A stretch of DNA of 64,000 nt, taken from Cymodocea nodosa. Its lineage: Eukaryota > Streptophyta > Magnoliopsida > Alismatales > Cymodoceaceae. The notes under the pieces were generated by a model. That model was not told the DNA's origin, searched no databases, and was given only the letters and a program-made list of their open reading frames with translations. The DNA lies in NCBI GenBank assembly GCA_036874045.1, contig CM072335.1, positions 13,598,001 to 13,662,000 on the forward strand, given 5' to 3'. Within the stretch, counting starts at the first letter, position 1, and each line of letters opens with the position of its first letter. The position numbers and the translations under genes are program-made. Shown here piece after piece: positions 12,688 to 23,880 of this stretch.

Positions 12688-13001
12688 AAAGATATTTTAT
12701 CTCTTGGAACCCATTTTTGAGTGGGTCCAAGAATTTTAGAGAGAGTCATATCAAAATAATCCATATTTTTAGACTTCAACTTATCTATTTTCTAATAATT
12801 ATTTTTGCATTTCTTTCTCTTAGTGTTATAATTATCAGAACATTTATCTCCATGTAAACCAAAGTTGAAATTTTCATTTCTAACATTATTTGATTTCCAA
12901 TATCTGATATTCTTTAAATATGAAGAAAATTGATCAAGAATATTAAAATTCTCAAATGTCTTAGCTTGATTCTTTTGAAGATTTCTTTTGAAATTCTTGC
13001 A

Positions 13002-13640
13002 TCATGTGCTATCATTTATATGCTGCATTTCATCAATTTGCACATATTTTTCTCCTTTTTTGATTACACACGTAATAGTTTTTCTCTTACTATTCTTAGT
13101 ATTGGAAATAAAGACATTATTTTTAGCAGTACCATCATGCAATATATAATTTTCAGAAGATGCATCGTGTAAATTAATACCATGTTTTTCTACATTTGAT
13201 ATTTTACTATTGAGTTCATTTGTTAAAGTTTGACTATTATTCCATTTACTTAATATAGCCTTTTGATCACAGACTTTAATCTTTAACACATCAATTTCTG
13301 AATTTAAATCAGTAATAGTCAGTTCCTATTTTTCAATTTCATAGATCATTTTTTTCTTATCAGCAATTAAATTTTCACAATCATCATGCAATTTTCTTTC
13401 TATAATAGTGAACTTTAAAATTTCTTGTGCATGCATTTGATTTTCTTCTTTAAATTTATTCAACGTAGAGTTCAGAAAATCAATCTTATTTTTAGATTCA
13501 TCTAGCATTTTCCTAGTGTCCTTTCTTTCTATTTTGACTTTCTTATATTTTCTGGCCAGTCTATTGTATTCAATAAGTAATCCATCAAAACTATCAAAAT
13601 TAGCATTTTGATCAAAGGATACCTCACTGGATTTTGCCAT
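13002..13640 (-). pseudogene. copia B gag-pol spacer, coiled-coil-like
   Basis: Two open stretches (13640-13326 and 13289-13002) encode a charged, Lys/Glu/Asn-rich segment with heptad-like spacing (ARKYKKVKIERKDTRKMLDE, FKEENQMHAQEILKF). The same segment in A1 (37359-38636) reads LENKNIRNSLSIVEEENCF. A long helical spacer between the zinc knuckle and protease is usual in SIRE-like Gag-Pol. A single stop at about 13325 separates the two parts. No enzymatic motif is seen. Confidence 0.65.
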
Positions 13641-13679
13641 AAAGCATACATTTGCCAGATTTTCTTCTGAATCTGATGT

Positions 13680-14648
13680 TCAATCCTTTGTTTCTTCACT
13701 TTGTGAAGTTGAAGAGTCATCCCATGTCACTTTAAGCACCCTTCTCTTTTTGAATTTCTTATTCCTGAAATTACTCCTCGAATTCTTCTTATCTTTGTTG
13801 AGAGGACAATCAGTTTGAAAGTGACCCGACCTATTGCACTTGTAGCATATACTTTTGTCTTTCGTGAATAACTTCTTCTCCATATCTCCAAATGTCTTTG
13901 CTGATCTGAAGTTCCTGCATTTCTTCAACAGATTTCTAAATTTTCTGGTCAACAACAATAAATCATCGTTAGAATCACTAGTGACTTCTGAGACTTTATC
14001 AGCCTCAAAAGCTAGATCCCTTCTAGGATTTTTCCCTTTTGGATCTAAATGTTGTACTTCATAGGCTGTTAGATTTCCTATGAGATCATCGAGAGTATAT
14101 GTATTTAAGTCTTTGGACTCTTCAATAGATGTTGTCTTTTGAGCCCAATTTTTAGTTAAAGATCTAAGGATCTTTCTTACCAAGTATTTTTCCTTGAATT
14201 TCTTGCCTAAAGATTTTAATGAATTTACAATCTCAAGAAAACGGGAAAACATGTCAGAGATACATTCATTTTCGTGCATTTTAAAAAGCTCATATTTATG
14301 TACTAACATATTGATCTTAGATTCCTTGACCAGATTAGTACCTTCATTGGCAACTTCTAATGCATGCCATATCTCATATGCAGTTTGATATGTAGAAACT
14401 TTATTAAATTGATCATGAGATAAAGCACAAAACAAGATGTTTAAACCTTTAGCATTCAATGTCATTCGCTCCTTTTCATCAAAAGTCCAAGTATGATATG
14501 GAGTCGTAACTAACACTATAGGATTGCTAATTATATGCCATAATTTGAAATCGATTGATTGAAAGAATACTTTCATCCTGTATTTCTAGTAGCCATAATT
14601 ACTACCTTCGAACATAGGAGGATGATTAGTGGTCTATCCTTTAGTCAT
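13680..14648 (-). pseudogene. copia B Gag (UBN2-type capsid with zinc knuckle)
   Basis: The probable start is the ATG at 14648-14646. Two early stops follow (after MTKG and in YGYxKYRM), and then the frame is clean from 14576. Capsid signatures are LNILFCALSHDQFNKVS, AYEIWHALEV, KINMLVHKYELFKMHENE and MFSRFLEIVNSLKSLGK, as in UBN2-type copia Gag. A CX2CX4HX4C knuckle (CYKCNRSGHFQTDC) lies near residue 245, followed by a basic stretch (NKKFKKRRVLKVTW). Gag packages the RNA. The PBS is about 115 bases upstream. Confidence 0.85.
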
Positions 14649-14762
14649 AACTAAGATTTCAAAATTATCCATTTGAAACAGATGATCCGAAGTATATGAT
14701 AGGAAAAACCAATTCCTAAATAGAGAAATGAAGGCTTTTCAAATGCCTTAAACAGTTTAATT

Positions 14763-14774
14763 GCTCTAATACCA
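14763..14774 (-). promoter_or_regulatory. primer-binding site of B (initiator-Met tRNA)
   Basis: The minus strand reads TGGTATTAGAGC two bases after the LTR end CGATCCTACA. The canonical plant initiator-Met PBS is TGGTATCAGAGC, so there is one mismatch. It fixes the 5' LTR boundary at 14777. Confidence 0.9.
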
Positions 14775-14776
14775 GT

Positions 14777-15996
14777 TGTAGGATCGTCTATATCACAAGA
14801 GGGGGGGTGAATTGTGTCTTTAGTAATTAAACTAGCGAATAAAACAGGAGCACAAAACACTCATAAATGAAATTCTATTCTTTTATTTTAAGATAGAATT
14901 TACAATATCTTTTCAGCTGAATTCCCTTTTTGACGGTTTTGATACAGTAATTTTTGATATACAATTCAAATAGGAAAACAAAGCTCTTTTTCAAAACTAA
15001 TTTTGAATTGTATAAAACCTGATCTTTATGCATACAACTCTTTTCTTTCTCTTTGCTTAGCTTCTGTATCTCTTCTTCTCTAGTTGTCGAATTTCCAGAC
15101 TTCTTGTGTTTGCACCTCCTTTTCTAAAATTGCTTGGAATTTCGAACTTCTTCTGATATTGGAGAACTTTTCAGAATATGAATATTCAAACTTAACTTTT
15201 CAGTTAGGGATCCAAATTAAATATTCAGACTTGGTTTTTGAGATTGGAATCCTCTGTTGTAATGTAGCTCGTACTCTCTATTAGTAGTCGAACTCTGTTG
15301 TCTTTCACGTTTAGCATGTTCATCCACTTGATCCACAATCCATAATCCATAATCCACGTATTAATTTTCTCTTTAATCTAAATTACTTTCTATTTAAATT
15401 TCCACTTTCTTCACTAACATTTTGAGTTTCCACGATCTCCACTCGTAGATTCACCGAAACTTTATCTTCTTGGAGTCTTGTAGAATATCTTCTAAGTCTT
15501 CGATTTAGTCGGACAATTATCCTTTAACTCCTGTAAAAACATGAACACTTATCCTTTAACTCTTCGAGTTTTTGCGCCTGCAAAACACGTGACTAAACAA
15601 GGAAACTTATCTGTTTGTTAGTCCTTTTATAAAACTCGAACAGTTATCTATCTATGCGTATAAAAACTCGAATAGTTATCTAACTATTTGATTTTTCATT
15701 ACCGAACGCACATGAAAAACACATGACAACTTAAAACATTAAAAACACATGTGCATATAACTTAACTATATGAGTTTTTAACATAAAGTATTCAACAAAA
15801 ATGAAACGTTAACTATCCGAAAGTTTAACTATTACAAATCTAGCTCTTTGGAAATCTTTAATTTATCCGACATAAAAATGAAACTTTCCGATAATCTATT
15901 AACTATTATACTTAGAGAAATATACTTAGAGAATATTATGTAGACTTATTTAAATACGTTAATAAAGCATATATCATCAAAATTAAATACCTAACA
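14777..15996 (-). repeat. 5' LTR of element B (1220 bp)
   Basis: The minus strand begins TGTTAGGTATTTAATTTTGA at 15996 and ends CGATCCTACA at 14777. The TG start, CA end and adjoining PBS define it. A TATA-like TATAAAAGG lies at 15631-15623 (minus). Several AACTATCCGA and ACTCGAA motifs and CACGTG boxes lie upstream of it. The 3' copy at 4315-5376 is closely similar. Confidence 0.85.
15623..15631 (-). promoter_or_regulatory. TATA-like box of LTR B
   Basis: The minus strand reads TATAAAAGG about 850 bases before the LTR end; the 3' LTR keeps it at 5148-5156. It is the best TATA candidate in this LTR. No start site can be proven from sequence. Confidence 0.45.
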
Positions 15997-17733
15997 CTAG
16001 CTGAAACTAGTGATGCATATCTGTGGCATAGAAGGATTGGGCATATAAATATGAAACTGTTACATAAACTATCTAGAAAACATTTAGTGAGAGGTTTACC
16101 AAATATTAAATACTCAAAGGACTTTATGTGTGATGCATGTGAGTTAGGTAAACTTCACAAAAACTCTTTTAAATCCAAAACTGATATTTCAAGCAAGAGA
16201 GTCTTAGAACTTATACATATAGATCTATTTGGACCAACAAGAATCATGAGTCTTGGTGGTAAACGGTATGTATTTGTTTTAGTAGATGATTTCTCTAGAT
16301 ACATTTGGGTATATTTTCTAGCACCTAAGACAGAAGTTTTTGAAAAGTTTAAAATGTTTTGTAATTTTGTTCAAAATGAACAAAATGTCTCTATTCAAAA
16401 ACTTAGGAGTGATCATAGTACAAAATTTGATAATGATCAAATGGATAATTATTGTAATGAGCATGGCATTGATCACAGATTTTCTTTTTCAAGAGCACCA
16501 TGTCAAAATGGTGTTGTTGAGAGAAAGAATATATCACTTCAAGAAATGGCCAAAACTATGTTGAATGAACATAAGTTACTTCAAAATCTTTAGGCTGAAG
16601 TAGTGAATACAGCTTGTTATGTTATTAACAGAAGTCACTTAAGACCTCATGTTAATAAAACTCCTTTTGAAATTATCTTTAATAGGGTTTCAAAAATTTC
16701 CTATATGAAATCATTTGGCTACAAGTGTTTTATTCTTAATACTAAAGATAAAAGGGATAAATTTCAAGCCAAAGCGGATGAAGGAATTTTTGTAGGTTAC
16801 TCTACTAGAAGTAAATCTTATAGAGTATATAACAAGACTTCTAAAACTATTGAAGAAACCCTCCATGTAAGCTTCAATGAAAATTCGTTTAGAGAATCTC
16901 AATCTAAAGCTGATAATGATGATATGATCAATTTCCCAAAAGAGTTAGAGATCAATAGAGAGATTGAAGATTTATCTAAGAAAATAAAAAATATGAACTT
17001 AAATGATCAAACTCATGATGAAAGTGATGGATCTTCAGATGTTGATGAGAATATTGAGGAAAATCAGAGAAATTGGCGTTATTCTTCATCACATCCCATT
17101 ACTCAAGTCATTGGTAATATTAATGAGGGAGTTAAAACTAGAGCTTCAGTAAATTTAAATAGTGTGTGTATGTTTGTTTCTATGGTGGAACTAAGGAATA
17201 TACAAGAAGCATTATCTAATGAAAATTGGATAGTGGCAATGCAAGAAGAACTAAATCAATTCATCAGAAATGATGTTTGGGAATTAGTCTTTCCACTAGA
17301 AAATCAGTCCATAATAGGTACAAAGTGGATCTTTAGAAACAAAACTGGTCAAGTTATAAGGAACAAAGCTAGATTAGTTGCACAATGGTATACATAGGAA
17401 GAAGGACTAGATTATGATGAAACATTTGCTCTTGTGGCTAGGTTAGAAAGTATTAGAATATTATTGGCCTATGCTTGTTATATGGATTTTAAATTATTTC
17501 AAATGGATGTAAAGAGTGCATTCCTAAATGGTTTAATTAATGAAGAAGTCTATGTAAAACAACCACCTGGATTTGAAGATATTAAAAATCCTGACTTTGT
17601 GTATAAATTGAAGAAAACCTTATATGGTTTGAAGCAGACACCTAGATCATGGTATGAAAGATTATCTACTTTTTTAATAGAAAAATGCTATATCATGGGA
17701 AAAGTGGATCATACTCTATTTATCAAGAGAAAT
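15997..17733 (+). pseudogene. SIRE-like copy A3: GAG-pre-integrase, integrase, RT (two stops)
   Basis: A single frame runs through the whole piece with only two stops. It opens at AETSDAYLWHRRIGHINMK (pre-integrase zinc motif, CDACELGKLHK), then integrase with IDLFGPTRIM, KLRSDHSTKFD and QNGVVERKN, GYSTRSKSYRVYN, and RT up to KVDHTLFIKR. The stops are TAG at 16591-16593 (Trp of LWAE) and TAG at 17395-17397 (Gln of TQEE). Nine bases encoding TNE are missing before GQVIRNK. RT is cut before its YVDD motif by the LTR of A1 at 17734; the rest must lie beyond the window. The left end is cut by LTR B. Confidence 0.85.
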
Positions 17734-18439
17734 TGTTGCGTATTTTGTTTTGATGATGTGTGCTGAATAAAAATAATCATATTTACTCAAGTACTATTGC
17801 TTGTGAAAAGAAATTAAAATCATTAATTAATACAAAAAAAGCTTACTGATATAACCACTTGTCTGTATTGGATCTGAAATTATACTAAGTTAATAACTAG
17901 TCGTTTTGTTACATTAATTTCTCATTTAACTAAACATTAAGTTAACGTGTGTTTTTGTTGAAAAGCATGATATGTTTTAAAGTTATATTTTCTATATCAT
18001 GAATAGTGCATGTTTGAACAACTCGTTAAGTTAGAGTTTTATTTGTATAGAAATTATGTGAGAACTCGTTAAGTTAGAGGCTTAAAGGTTAAAATAGGTC
18101 ACGTGAGAACTCGTTAAGTTAGTGAGTAAAAGTTTAGACAACTTGTTAAGTTAGTGTTGTACACGTGATGAAATTATAAATTACAAATGTTATATTGTAT
18201 CACATGAGGTGCACATGTTTAACTCGTTAAGTTAACATAATTAAACACGTTGAGTTGCTATATTGAACACTAAGACAACACATTAGGTTAGCGTTATAAA
18301 CTTAAGTTGTTATTTTTGCACGTGGTAAAATTCTTATTATAAAAACATTTGTATATTACTAGTTCTTTGAGTTATCGTAACACAACGGAGATAGTTTGTT
18401 GAGTTATCATAATACCACAGGGTTAATTCGTTGAGATAG
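17734..18439 (+). repeat. 5' LTR of A1, left part
   Basis: It begins TGTTGCGTATTTTG inside A3 RT. It is noncoding and dominated by the motif AACTCGTTAAGTTAG (exact at 18020-18034, 18063-18077 and 18108-18122, with variants after that), often next to CACGTG. It is cut by G1 at 18440 and resumes at 35276. The same sequence is at 41100-41815 (A2) and, partly, 62112-62515. Confidence 0.85.
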
Positions 18440-18920
18440 TGTTTAGAATGAAAAAATGCATAATATTAACGGTTAAATGATGGTTAATTACATAATATTT
18501 AGCTTATCATATGAGAATTAAGCCAATATGTTATAATTGCACTATTATATGCTTTAATGAAAGAATTTGCATAATTTCGGGGAATTAATGTTAATTTAGT
18601 ACATTTCTGAATTGTCGGTAAATTGCAGGCTGTGAAATTCTTAAGTATCCGAATTTTCTATTATTTTGGATAGTTATGTTTAACGTACCGAACATTTATG
18701 TTTTAAAAGAATATTTTATTACTTCCTGAAGTACACGTGTCGAAACCATAATGCATGACTTAAGTGGACTTTTGGTGAGTTATATCTAACTATCCGAAAT
18801 TGCAGCTGGGCATCGAATAGTTATATATGTAACTCTCCGAAATCTCCTTTTATTATAAAACTACTAATGACACGTGTCGTGATTTAGAAGATTGACTTAA
18901 GATATCGGTGAGTTATCTGT

Positions 18921-19046
18921 AACTATCCGAAATGCATCTGAGCATTAGATAGTTAAGTCTGTAACTATCCGAAATGCATTTAGGCATCAGATAGTTAAGT
19001 TTGTAAGTATCCGAAATGCACCTGAGCATTGGATAGTTAAATTTAT
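18921..19046 (+). repeat. 42-bp tandem triplication in the G1 U3
   Basis: Units start at 18921, 18963 and 19005. Each reads AACTATCCGAAATGCA (AAG in the third), a short CTGAGCAT-like stretch, then GATAGTTAAGT. The two halves of each unit are inverted copies of the AACTATC core, so each could form a hairpin. The 3' LTR retains only part of the array (34037-34100). Confidence 0.8.
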
Positions 19047-19290
19047 GCACGTGTTTTATAGTTAAATCAACGAAGTAAGTTTGTTGAGTTATCTGTAACT
19101 CCACGGACCATTTATTTTCTAATATGCCACTATAGTGGTTGCAGGAACAGAATAGTTGGAAGAAAAAAAACCATGATTGCACATATCACGTAGGAATTCA
19201 CTCGTCGAAGGGAGAAGAAATCATCGTCGTTGATATGAATGAAGGAAATCCAATCGATTATTCAAGCAGAAGTAGTTACCACTGAAGAAA

Positions 19291-19300
19291 TATAAAAGAA
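19291..19300 (+). promoter_or_regulatory. TATA-like box of the Athila-like LTR
   Basis: TATAAAAGAA follows ACTGAAGAAA. Both are conserved in the two LTRs of G2 on the minus strand (near 44490-44510 and 52351-52372). The less AT-rich block begins about 30-40 bases downstream, which would suit a transcribed R-U5 region. Confidence 0.5.
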
Positions 19301-20478
19301 AAGAAGAAAAAAAGCACTAGGGTGTGGTTGATGGGTGTGGCCTGTGTGTGCAGAGGAGGATCACCAAGCTTTCTACAAGCAACGTCGGCAATTCTCTAAA
19401 GTACCACACCAACCATCACCACCACCACCATAATCACCAACCATCGGAGGTCTGTGAGGATACTTTCCTGATGTCAAGTTGATTCTGAGCCAAATACAGT
19501 GCCTGACAACCATTGTGAGGAGTGATTGCGTCGTGGGAAGGGAAGCTATTTTCACCAAGCACTGACTCATATCTCAAGAGATCGTAAAGCTTCTAGCCTT
19601 GGTTTCAAGTTGATGCTTGTATGCTGAAGAGGAGATCATCTTGCAATTCTAGACTCGTGATTCTATAGGGAGAGGAGACAGAATTGTAAGTGGTTTAATT
19701 TTTAGTGGTGTAATCGCATCGCATGTAGTGATAGAAGTATTTACTGTCGACTGAGATTACTTTACATTTCACCTTTCGCCCATTTTCATGCTCATATCAA
19801 AACAAAAATACCAAAAACAACTTATCTATGTTTGTATTTTGTATTTGGGTATTGTATTGTTTGTTTTGTATCATGATTAATGTTATCTTTGTCAGTGTTG
19901 TGAATGTTTTATGTTTGCTTTAGTTTAACAATTTACTGAAATTGGTTCGTTCAATAGACTTAAAGATTTTAATGGTTATTGTTTGAATTATCTGAATGTT
20001 AGCATTGCCTAATGATAAATCCAGTGTTTACTAACATTAAAGAGCTTAATTGATGTTATTTACAATCTGTGGAGCCGCCCAATGGTTGGCTGAATTCCTT
20101 TGTAAATAGTAGTATTAAATAGAAAAGACAGGCTCATGGAGTTAACTTAAGTCCACGAGGTTAGTCCATTGAGTTAATTGTAACTCAACGGAGAGCTTAT
20201 TGAATATATAAATTTGATTGTTAAAAATGGAACAGTTTGCAATTCTTAAGTAATTCCCTGTGGGATCGACCTGTACTTGCACACTAATACAATAGACACT
20301 GTGCACTTGCAGTTAAAATACAAATTGGAATTAATATCTAATTTGTGTGAAAGGTTGTTTGTTTACTTCTAAAAAGGAATTCAGTAATATAGGCATAAAG
20401 ATAAATTAACTAAGTAAAAATAGAAGTCAACAAATCCAAGTTTTTCTAGCACGTTGCTAGGTAACCAAACAAGTTTTT

Positions 20479-20495
20479 TGGTGCTATTGCCGGGG
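20479..20495 (+). promoter_or_regulatory. primer-binding site of G1 (tRNA-Asp, mutated)
   Basis: It reads TGGTGCTATTGCCGGGG, against TGGCGCCGTTGCCGGGG in G2 and in the 3' end of plant tRNA-Asp (complement). Two of the three changes are C to T and the third is G to A. Athila-type elements commonly use tRNA-Asp. Confidence 0.85.
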
Positions 20496-20572
20496 AATTC
20501 ATATAAGCAACTGTTAGAGCTGTTTCGTTTTAATAGCCAGAGTGTTGTGTGTTTTCTTCTATAATTGAGAAT

Positions 20573-21660
20573 ATGGCATATGCTTATGCTCAAAGATTTT
20601 TGAAACCTGTAGTTAGCATATGTGAATTCTACAATTCTGAAGGACACGACATTTCTAACTGTTTGAAACTGAGATGTTTGCAAATGGCTAGATCCCATGA
20701 ACAATAAATGAATTATCCTTAATATATAATAGAGCCGAGTATGAGAATCCTATAGTTTACCCAACTGATGATTAATATAGAATGTGTAAGATGTTGAGAG
20801 ACACTGAAGTTTGGGATAGGTATGACAGACTGGAGCGTAGTATAGAGCAAAACCTGGACAAACTAGAATAATTTATGTGTCAGCAACAAGAAGTCAACCA
20901 ATTAAACTATAAGGAAGCATATTCAAAACCTAAAATGGATATAATTTACAAAACTAAAAAAACCATAATAAAAATTGATCAAAAATTGAATGCAATGAGA
21001 TTAGATGATCTGGAAAGAAAACTAAAAGCATTGGACGAATATACAATGAAAATACAAGTTATGTAATAGGACAATGGAAATTATAATGTTATAGATCTAC
21101 ATAATTTGCAAAATACACAGCCAAAAGAAAATACTAATGCAAGAGAATTTAAAGAATGCACTTTAAAATTAAAAATAATTGAAGATCATAATCACGAAAA
21201 TGATATACAAAAACATCATGAGAGTAATGCAAATCTGGAAGATGTATGTGTAATATTAAGATCTGAAACTGATATACCATCAAGAACTCAAAATGAAAAT
21301 AATATGAAGGTGGATAAGAGTAAAAATCAAAATGATAATGAAAATGTAATAGCTGAAAATCTAGAAATCATTGAAGAATAATCTGAATCTACTAATGAGG
21401 CTAAAAATGATCAAACAAATCAAACGAAAGAAAAAGAATCTTTTAAATCACAATCTTTAGCACCCTATCTTGAAAGATTACGACAAATAATACTTGAAAA
21501 ACAAGAAAAAATTAGAGAAATTTTTGAAAAAGTGCAAGTTAACATTCCTTTGTTAGATCTATTGTAGAAAATGCCACCTTGTGCTAAATTTCTAAAGGAT
21601 TGGTGTACTAAGAAAAGAGAGTGAAAAGTTCTTAGAAATGTCTTTTTAGCTGAGCAAAGT
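20573..21660 (+). pseudogene. G1 gag C-terminal region (zinc knuckle and charged spacer)
   Basis: The ATG at 20573 starts MAYAYAQRFLKP, followed by a knuckle-like segment whose second Cys is mutated here (CEFYNSEGHDISNC); G2 keeps CEFCNSERHDISDC, a CX2CX4HX4C knuckle. TAA at 20705-20707 is followed at once by ATG. A frameshift then leads into the frame used by all of pol. The next 900 bases encode a Lys/Asn/Glu-rich spacer (QQQEVNQLNYKEAY, EFKECTLKLKIIEDHNHEND, VCVILRSETDIP), the last resembling the VTLRSGK segment before Athila protease. Stops are frequent. No capsid sequence precedes it. Confidence 0.7.
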
Positions 21661-22470
21661 AGTTCCCTATTTTTGCCACAAATTCCTAAAAAGTTATCTG
21701 ATCCTAGAATCCCTGTTATATCATGCACCATAGGAAATACCATTCTAGAAAGAACCTTAATAGACTTAGGCGCAAGTATAAATGTTATGCCAAGTGATGT
21801 ATTTGCATCCTTAGGATTAGAAGGCTTAACTCCTACTAGTACGGTTATTCAATTAGCTGATAGAAGTATAAGATACCCTAGAGAAAAAATAGAGCATGTC
21901 TTAATTAAAATCAAAAACTTCATATATCCTATTGATATTGTAATTTTGGATTCCCAACAAATTAAGCCTAAAAATAGTGATACATCTTTAATTTTGGGAA
22001 GGCCATTTTTAGCAACATCAGGGGTTGTTATAAATTGTAAAAGTGGAGTAAGGAAGTTATCATATGGCAATGAGGATACTCAATTAAACATTTTCAAACT
22101 AGAAAGGTTTGAGGAGTTAGAAATGTCCTTACATACCATAGACTTTTTAGAAGATGGAGGAGATATGTTAGATGATGTGATTCAAGAAGAATTAAATAGG
22201 CAAATCAATTCTAAAACTTTAGAGGAAAGTGAAAGCATAAATATAGAAGGAGATCTGGAAGAAATTAGTTTAGAAAATGATGATGTTCAATTAGGAGCTC
22301 TAGCTTCAGATAGGCAACATTTAGAATTAAAACATTTACCTCCTGAATTAACCTATATATTTCTAGAAGAGAAACGAACCTGTCCAATCATAATTGCTTT
22401 AGATTTAAAAGAGAATCAAATAGCTAAATTAAAAGATGTAGTAAAAAGTTATAAAGAAGCAATGGGATGA
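21661..22470 (+). pseudogene. G1 aspartic protease
   Basis: The frame gives ISCTIGNTILERTLIDLGAS, where DLGAS is the Athila-type form of the D-S/T-G active site, then INVMPSDVFASLGLEGL, VIQLADRS and LILGRPFLATSGVVI, all standard Athila protease landmarks. A long acidic linker (FEELEMSLHTIDFLEDGGDM) leads to RT. The TGA at 22468-22470 replaces a Trp that is intact in G2 (AIGWTMTDIKG). Upstream stops at about 21565 and 21622 separate it from the gag part. Confidence 0.85.
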
Positions 22471-22473
22471 ACT

Positions 22474-23880
22474 ATGACTAATATAAAAGGGTTAAGTTCA
22501 ACTTTATGTTGTCACCACATATATTTAGAAGAGAATGCTAAACCTGTTAGAATTCCTGAGAGGAGATTAAATCCAAACCTTAAAGAAGTAGTCAGGAAGG
22601 AAATAGTGAAATGGTTAGATAATGACATAATTTATCTGATTTCAGATAGCTCGTGGGTTAGCCCAATCCATGTAGTTCCCAATAAATCAGGATTAACAGT
22701 TATTAGGAATGAAAGTTAAGACTTGATACCTACTAGAATTCAATCAAGTTGGAGAGTATGTATAGACTATAGAAAGCTGAATGCTGTGACTAGGAAAGAT
22801 CATTTTCCCTTACCTTTTATAGATCAAATGCTGGAAAGATTAGTAGGGCAAGAATATTTTTGTTTCCTAGACGGGTATTTAGGTTATAATCAAATTCCAG
22901 TAGCATTAGAGGATCAAGAGAAAACAACTTTCACCTGTCCTAATAGAACTTATGCTTTAAAGAGAATGCCATTCGGATTATGCAATGCACTAACCACCTT
23001 TCAAAGGTATATGCAGGGCATATTTACTAGAATGACTGAAGATTTCTTAGAAATATTTATAGATGATTTTACTGTTTATGGCAATTCATATGAAGTTTGT
23101 TTAAAAAATTTAGACCAAATATTTAAATGCTATGTGAAAAAAAATCTGGTTCTAAATTGGGGAAAATGTCACTTCATGATTAAACAAGGAATAGTCTTAG
23201 GGCATGTTGTTTCAAAGAAAGGGTTGGAAGTAAATAAAGCTAAAATAGAAGTAATTTCTAATCTACCAGAACCTAAATCAGTAAAAGATATTAGATCATT
23301 TCTAGGACATGCTGGTTTTTATAGAAGATTTATTAAAGACTTTAGCAAAATAGCTAGACCTTTAACTAATCTATTAAAAGATGTCCCATTCAAATTTGAT
23401 AAAAATTGCAAGGAAGCATTTTTCAGACTTAAAACTAGCTTAATTTCAACTCCTATAATTCAAGCACCTAATTGGAGCCATCCATTTGAATTAATGTGCA
23501 ATGCATCTGATTTTACTATAGGAGTAGTGTTGGGACAGAAGATAGAAAAATCTCCTAAAGTGATTCATTATGCAAGCAAAACCTTAAATGATGCTCAAGT
23601 TAATTACACAACTATTGAAAAAGAACTATTTGTTGTTGTGTTTGCCTTGGAAAAGTTTAGATCATATCTGATTGGAGCTAAAGTAATAGTATACACAGAT
23701 CATGCAATTTTAAAACACTTAATAGCAAAAAAAGAAACTAAGCTTAGATTGATCTGATAGATATTATTATTACAAGAATTTGACCTAGAAATTAAAGATA
23801 AAAAGGGTTGTGAGAATGTAGTAGTAGATCATTTATTAAGATTACAAATAGAAAAATCAAATATTGAAATTAAGGATAAT
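22474..23880 (+). pseudogene. G1 reverse transcriptase and RNase H (Athila type)
   Basis: The frame continues with LEENAKPVRIPERRLNPNLK, then after a TAA at 22717, SWRVCIDYRKLNAVTRKDHF, LDGYLGYNQIP, RMPFGLCNA and the catalytic FIDDFTVYGNS. The connection GHAGFYRRFIKDFSK leads to RNase H (FELMCNASDFTIGVVLGQ, YASKTLNDAQVNYTTIEKE, VYTDHAILKHL). The first RNase H Asp of the usual MCDASD is Asn here. At 23755-23760 Arg and Trp of RLIRW are replaced by TGA and TAG. There are no frameshifts over 1.4 kb, only stops. Confidence 0.88.

Larger units (their letters stand above)
4315..15996 (-). mobile_element. SIRE-like copia element B, near full length
   Basis: On the minus strand the order is: 5' LTR (15996-14777), initiator-Met PBS, gag, gag-pol spacer, protease, GAG-pre-integrase, integrase, RT, RNase H, a noncoding region, an accessory gene, and a 3' LTR (5376-4315) lacking its first 145 bases or so. 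An extra gene after pol is typical of SIRE elements, where it is often called env-like. The flanks do not match: 4310-4314 is CATAA within minus-strand A4 RT, whereas 15997-16001 is CTAGC within plus-strand A3. The two ends therefore may not stem from one simple insertion. Confidence 0.8.
18440..20471 (+). repeat. 5' LTR of G1 (2032 bp)
   Basis: It starts TGTTTAGAATG and ends CCAAACA, seven bases before the PBS. The U3 holds TAACTATCCGA inverted repeats and a 42-bp tandem triplication (18921-19046). A less AT-rich block with CCACCACCACC follows at 19320-19680. Hairpins with arms TCCATTGAGTTA and TAACTCAACGGA lie at 20165-20192. The 3' LTR lacks about 300 bp corresponding to 19030-19330. The G2 LTRs (1854 bp) are homologous. 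Confidence 0.85.

Noticed and set aside
18000-18300. Regularly spaced repeats that might suggest a CRISPR array
   Set aside because: The repeats are short and degenerate, lie in a plant LTR, have no equal-length unique spacers and no cas genes.
18913-19182. 89-codon minus-strand frame with repeated YRLNYLM segments
   Set aside because: It is the reverse reading of the 42-bp tandem repeat in the G1 LTR. The repetition explains the peptide pattern.
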